In this document: in pieces, positions 60,090 to 64,000 of the stretch | Numbering within the stretch: position 1 is the first letter of the stretch | Layout: the number at the start of each line of letters is the position of its first letter | Origin: Mucilaginibacter frigoritolerans | Lineage (GTDB): Bacteria > Bacteroidota > Bacteroidia > Sphingobacteriales > Sphingobacteriaceae | Reading direction: 5' to 3' | Assembly: GCF_007830615.1 (NCBI RefSeq) | Contig: NZ_VLLI01000004.1 | Location: 124,001-188,000 of the forward strand | Length of the DNA stretch: 64,000 nucleotides | Program-made: the position numbers and the translations under genes | Notes under the pieces: generated by a model | The model's input: only the letters and a program-made list of their open reading frames with translations | Database searches by the model: none | What the model was told of the DNA's origin: nothing

Positions 60090-61757
60090 ATGCCTCAAGC
60101 ACAAATAACAGCCCAGTATAAATGGCTTTATCTTTTTATTGGTTTAGCAGCGCTGGTGAACTTTAGTGGGTTATTTATCCCTATCATGGGTCCTGATGGT
60201 GCTTTGTATGCCCTACTTGCTAAAACCATGGTAATAAGGCATGATTACATTAATCTTTATTATCACGGCGCCGACTGGTTGGACAAACCGCACTTTCCAT
60301 TTTGGATAACTGCTATTTCTTTTAACCTGTTTGGGTTTACTACCTGGGCCTATAAGCTGCCAGGTATACTTTTTATATTGATGGGGGCCGGCTATACTTA
60401 TAAGTTTGCCAAAGCAGTTTACAATAAGGAAATAGCCCTTTGGAGTGTGCTGATATTGCTCACTGCCGAACATATTGTATTATCAGATAATGATGTACGT
60501 GCCGAACCTTATTTAACAGGGTTAATTATAGCGGCTGTTTACCATTTGTATTGTGCGTATCAAAACAACAGTTTTTGGCAACTGCTTGCCGGATGCATTT
60601 TTACAGCTTGTGCCATTATGACCAAAGGCATGTTTGCAATTGTACCTATTGGCGGAGCTATTGCCGGACACTTTATAATTACAAAACAGTGGAAAGCGCT
60701 GTTCAGTTTCAGATCATTGCTGGGAATTATTTTAGTGATGATATTTATTTTGCCCGAGCTATGGTGCCTTAATAAGCAGTTTGATCTCCATCCGGAGAAA
60801 GTGATTTTTGGCCAAAAAGGAGTATCTGGTATTCGTTTTTTCTTTTGGGACAGTCAGTTTGGCCGTTTTTTTAATACCGGGCCCATTAAAGGCAGCGGCG
60901 ATCCGTTCTTTTTTGTTCATACTGTTTTATGGGCCTTTTTGCCATGGTCGCTACTGTTATTTGCAGCCGTTTTTCAATATATTAAAGCAAGCAGTAAAAA
61001 TGTAAAAGCGCACGAGTGGTTTTGTATCAGCGGAGCTTTACTTACTTTTTTGTTGTTTTCGGCCTCTAAATTCCAACTGCCACATTATTTAAATATCGTA
61101 TTTCCGTTTTTTGCCATAATAACTGCACAGTACGTTTATTATATTAAACTGCATAAAACTATTCGTGCAGTTAATACTACGCAAACCATTGTAATTATTT
61201 TATTGCTGCTGCTGGTTTGCGTGTTGCAGTATTTTTTCAGGCCCGCCGTTTTTAGTTTGTACACTGCACTCACGCTGGCTGTACTGTTTTTAATGATGGT
61301 TATTTTTCCTGATGAGATGGGGCATTCCATTAATCATAAAATTATATACCGGTCGGTTTTAGCATCATTTATTATTAACTTATATCTTAATCTGTCGTTT
61401 TATCCTTCATTAATGAAGTATCAGGCGGCAAGTGAAGCGGCTATGTTTATTAACCAAAATAATAAGCAAAATATCCCGGTAGTGGTTTTGGGTGATGATT
61501 ATGTAACGGCATTTGAATTTTATATAAACAAACCCATTACTAAAATAGATGCTGCCGGAAAAGGGCAATTACCTGCTAAACCATTTATGCTTTATGCTCC
61601 AGCCGATGTTATTAGCAGTTTAAATTCAAAAGGCTGGCAAACAAAACCATTAAGTACCTATGAACGTTATTGGGTAAGCCGCCTTAAACCTGCGTTTTTA
61701 AATAAATATACCCGCGTAAAAGAGTTAACAACAACGGAAGTAGCTTTAGTGAATTGA
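60090..61757 (+). CDS. ArnT-like glycosyltransferase family 39 protein, copy 2
   Basis: 555 residues, about 11-12 transmembrane helices. It shares with the protein at 17833 the first-loop acid and the segments GADWLDKPHFPFWITAISFN, FGFTTWAYKLPGIL, NDVRAEPYLTGLI, MTKGMF, FFFWDSQFGRFFNTGPI and FSASKFQLPHYLNIVFPFFA. The two are clear paralogues of the GT-C fold. It transfers a sugar from a lipid-phosphate donor on the periplasmic side of the inner membrane. It stands alone; acceptor unknown. Confidence 0.85.
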   Translation: MPQAQITAQYKWLYLFIGLAALVNFSGLFIPIMGPDGALYALLAKTMVIRHDYINLYYHGADWLDKPHFPFWITAISFNLFGFTTWAYKLPGILFILMGAGYTYKFAKAVYNKEIALWSVLILLTAEHIVLSDNDVRAEPYLTGLIIAAVYHLYCAYQNNSFWQLLAGCIFTACAIMTKGMFAIVPIGGAIAGHFIITKQWKALFSFRSLLGIILVMIFILPELWCLNKQFDLHPEKVIFGQKGVSGIRFFFWDSQFGRFFNTGPIKGSGDPFFFVHTVLWAFLPWSLLLFAAVFQYIKASSKNVKAHEWFCISGALLTFLLFSASKFQLPHYLNIVFPFFAIITAQYVYYIKLHKTIRAVNTTQTIVIILLLLLVCVLQYFFRPAVFSLYTALTLAVLFLMMVIFPDEMGHSINHKIIYRSVLASFIINLYLNLSFYPSLMKYQAASEAAMFINQNNKQNIPVVVLGDDYVTAFEFYINKPITKIDAAGKGQLPAKPFMLYAPADVISSLNSKGWQTKPLSTYERYWVSRLKPAFLNKYTRVKELTTTEVALVN

Positions 61758-61842
61758 TTTTTTTAGTTTGATTGTATCATTACGCAATCTGTTGCGTAAT
61801 GGATTAATAACCAGGTGAACTAAATTGTTAAATCTAAGCTTT

Positions 61843-63086
61843 ATGGTACAACACAAAACTCCGCTGTTAATATTATGTTCGTTTTTAATTGGCTTTGCTT
61901 CCTGCAAAAAGTCAAATGTAAATCCTCATTCGGGCCCGGGGAAAGACCTGGTGCTTTCTGCTATTGAGCAGCAAAAAGTTACCTATGACAATGCATTTAC
62001 CCTGAAGCTGTTTAAAAACCTGGATAGCGCCAATACTACTAATTACAATCTTTTTGTATCGCCCTTGAGTGTAAGCTTTGCATTGGGTATGACCAGTAAC
62101 GGAGCTAACGGTACCACCTTGATGCATTTAAAAAAGTGCTTAATTTTAATAATTTAACGCAAGATCAGGTTAATACCTATTATCAAACTTTATTAAATAA
62201 TTTACCTGAGCTAGATCCCAATACTACAGTTAAAATTGCCAATTCAATTTGGTATAACCAAAATTTGAGCGTGTTGCCGCAATTTTTACAAACCAACAAT
62301 ACCTATTTTAATGCCAAGGTGCAGTCGCTTGATTTTAGCAATTCGTCATCCGTAAATACAATTAACAGTTGGGTAAATACACAAACTAACGGTGCAATTC
62401 CATCAATCGTTAATCAGATACAAGCAGGTGATGAAATGTACCTGGTTAACGCCATCTATTTTAAAAGCATCTGGAACGAAAAATTTGATCCAGCAAAAAC
62501 AATTCCTCTGCCCTTTACCCTTGCAGATAACAGCCAGGTGCAAACCAGTTTTATGGATGGTAAAATTGATTTTAAAAGATATGATAACAGCGAAGTTCAT
62601 GTTTTTGAATTGCCTTACTCAAACAACAGGTACAGTATGGTTATAGCAATGCCCGAAACAGGTACAAGTGTAACCCAATTAGCCGCCGGGCTTGATTCTG
62701 CCAAATGGAATTTGTGGATAAATAGCCTCAACCCAATCAACAGCGAATTAAAGTTGCCTAAGTTTAAATTTAGCTATAGCGCTAGTCTCAATGGCCCATT
62801 AGCAGAATTAGGAATGGGTATTGCTTTTTCTAATGCTGCTGATTTTAGTGGGATTAATGCTACGCTTCCGCTGCAAATAAGCCGTGTAGATCATAAAGCC
62901 TATATTGATGTTGATGAAAGTGGTACAACAGCTGCTGCAGCAACGGTAGTAGTGGTAGGAACAGCGGCAGCCCCAATCCCACCGCCAACTGTAATTGATC
63001 ATCCTTTTATATTTGTAATAAGACAGGTGAATACCGGGTTGATCCTTTTTGCCGGGGTAATGAATAATCCTTTGCAAACAGACTGA
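61843..63086 (+). pseudogene. Serpin-family lipoprotein (protease inhibitor), frameshifted
   Basis: Two ORFs together make one serpin. The first (ATG 61843) has a lipoprotein signal ending LIGFASC and the helix FNNL-preceding core NLFVSPLSVSFALGMTSNGA. The second frame continues VLNFNNLTQDQVNTYYQTLL, then MYLVNAIYFKSIWNEKF, LPKFKFSYSASLNGPLAELG, the hinge VDESGTTAAAATVV and HPFIFVIR. Adding one A to the A6 run at 62130-62135 joins them as HLKKVLNFNNL, giving 414 residues, normal for a serpin with a lipid anchor. The hinge is Ala-rich, as in inhibitory serpins. Broken gene or homopolymer error. Confidence 0.85.
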
Positions 63087-63155
63087 TTACAAATGTTACA
63101 TTTTAGTAACTTAGGGCTTACTATATTGCACCATTAATTAAAAATCCTAAGTATT

Positions 63156-63599
63156 ATGGACAATATTTTAGCTACACTGTTTGAGCTTCAGCTTAAAAAA
63201 TTAAAGGAAGAAATAACCAGCTTTAAAGACGAGGCCAATCTTTGGAAAAAAGTTGATGGCATAACCAACACTGCCGGTATCCTGACGAGTCACCTGATAG
63301 GGAGTCTTAATTTTAGCGTCGGCACAACAATAGCCAATAATGGATATGTCAGAAATCGGGAAGCTGAGTTTTCTGAAACAGATATACCCCGCGAAAAATT
63401 AGTAGCCGGGATAGATAGTTTGATCGTAGTAATTAAAAGTACCCTGGGAAACATAAGCGAAGAAAAGCTGGAAGAGAAATACCCTATAGAAAAAATACAA
63501 GGCCCTAATACTACCAGATTTTACCTTACCTATTTTTTTGGCCATTTAAATTATCACCTGGGCCAAATCAATTATTTGAGAAGGATACTGGAAGCTTAA
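63156..63599 (+). CDS. DinB-like / DUF1572 family protein
   Basis: 147 residues forming a four-helix bundle. Metal-binding histidines of the DinB/YfiT fold are present: GILTSHLIGSLNFSVG (His in helix 2) and YFFGHLNYHLGQINYLRR in the last helix. The group includes thiol-dependent transferases and metal-binding proteins induced by damage; the role here is unknown. No signal peptide. It ends at a strong terminator shared with the phospholipase C gene. Confidence 0.8.
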   Translation: MDNILATLFELQLKKLKEEITSFKDEANLWKKVDGITNTAGILTSHLIGSLNFSVGTTIANNGYVRNREAEFSETDIPREKLVAGIDSLIVVIKSTLGNISEEKLEEKYPIEKIQGPNTTRFYLTYFFGHLNYHLGQINYLRRILEA

Positions 63600-63627
63600 A
63601 GCAGATGATATCTATATAAAACAAAGA

Positions 63628-63664
63628 AAAAGGGGCTGTTTTCAATTTGAAAACAGCCCCTTTT
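63628..63664. terminator. Bidirectional rho-independent terminator
   Basis: AAAAGGGGCTGTTTTCAA / TTGAAAACAGCCCCTTTT, an 18-bp perfect inverted repeat with A and T ends, between the DinB-like and phospholipase C genes. Confidence 0.9.
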
Positions 63665-63670
63665 GATATT

Positions 63671-64000
63671 TTATCCTATCATATTGCCCATTTTAGGGTC
63701 GCTGTATGATGGTCTGCCGGTTTCAACGCGGCCTGCATAACGTTTTTCAAAAGTTTCGTGACCAAGCACTTTTATGCTGAAATCGTACCACCCGTAACTG
63801 TTAACCAAATCAAGTACCAGCGTTGAGGTATGGCCGGCTTCCACTACCCGTTTACGGCTGTTGGTTTTATAACCATGATCTGTAATTTCAACAATGTACT
63901 GAGCTTTGCCTGTGTTTTTTAGCTTTAATTCAATGTTTCCACTTAGCTTTTTGCTGTCGGTAAGGCTGCGTTGATATTCGCAAACAGCATCAATAGCGGG
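63671..64000 (-). CDS. Phosphocholine-specific phospholipase C, C-terminal part
   Basis: The last 109 residues of a gene that runs off the right edge. They match the C-terminal DUF756-type beta-sandwich repeat of bacterial non-hemolytic/hemolytic phospholipase C: GNIELKLKNTGKAQYIVEIT, RKRVVEAGHTSTLVLDLVNS, YGWYDFSIKVLGH, then RYAGRVETGRPSYSDPKMG. These enzymes are exported by Tat and hydrolyse phosphatidylcholine or sphingomyelin-type lipids. The catalytic domain lies outside the window. Confidence 0.82.
   Translation of the reverse strand, partial: PAIDAVCEYQRSLTDSKKLSGNIELKLKNTGKAQYIVEITDHGYKTNSRKRVVEAGHTSTLVLDLVNSYGWYDFSIKVLGHETFEKRYAGRVETGRPSYSDPKMGNMIG

Overview
The window looks like chromosome of a Bacteroidota bacterium of the Sphingobacteriaceae type (Mucilaginibacter/Pedobacter-like). 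This rests on AT-rich DNA with almost no Shine-Dalgarno sequences, two TonB-dependent receptors with CarboxypepD_reg-type N-termini, ECF sigma factors paired with small membrane proteins, DUF3810, DUF2911 and DUF3179 proteins, GH27 and GH28 carbohydrate enzymes, and a phosphocholine-specific phospholipase C. The genus is inference. I see no rRNA, tRNA, CRISPR array, transposase, integrase or prophage.

Region by region. 0-6.3 kb: start of a CocE/NonD hydrolase (cut by the edge), an AhpD-like/DUF3179 gene pair, a metallophosphoesterase, then an AraC regulator with an Old Yellow Enzyme and a cupin. 6.3-12 kb: an orphan FecR-like N-terminal domain, three tandem copies of a small secreted protein, a decayed GH28 fragment, an ECF sigma factor with two small partner genes, and several small proteins. 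12-17.5 kb: penicillin-acylase-type hydrolase, an unknown protein, DUF3810 and DUF2911 proteins. 17.8-29.8 kb: a family 39 glycosyltransferase, then a peptide-export block (HlyD adaptor, C39-peptidase ABC transporter, DUF6625 protein, a Gly-rich precursor with eight cysteines behind a GG-type leader, and a C39-like/VKOR/DsbA fusion), followed by GT8, GT4 and GT61 glycosyltransferases. 29.9-41.2 kb: a mini ABC exporter, an MFS permease, a YncE-type propeller, a sigma/anti-sigma pair, two convergent TonB receptors, an NlpC/P60 endopeptidase and a half-size EamA protein. 41.3-49.8 kb: two-component system with a His-rich sensor, TolC/MFP/RND tripartite pump and a second YncE propeller. 50-52 kb: a desaturase resembling eukaryotic dihydroceramide delta-4 desaturase next to a fatty-acid-hydroxylase family protein. 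52-64 kb: GH27 alpha-galactosidase, thioredoxin, a short inverted-repeat element, DUF1624 protein, alpha/beta hydrolase, isochorismatase-like protein, MBL-fold hydrolase, a second GT39, a serpin, a DinB-like protein and the end of a phospholipase C.

The best candidate for an undescribed system is the 19.5-26.2 kb block. It appears to make, oxidise and export a Gly-rich, eight-cysteine peptide, with a disulfide-forming VKOR-DsbA fusion encoded directly upstream of the precursor and the leader-cleaving exporter downstream. The second is the sphingolipid-like desaturase/hydroxylase pair at 50-52 kb.

A quality warning: three genes (GT8 near 27.17 kb, alpha/beta hydrolase near 58.13 kb, serpin near 62.13 kb) are each broken by exactly one missing base in a short A/T run. 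Restoring one base rebuilds a full-length family member each time, so these may be sequencing indels and not real pseudogenes.
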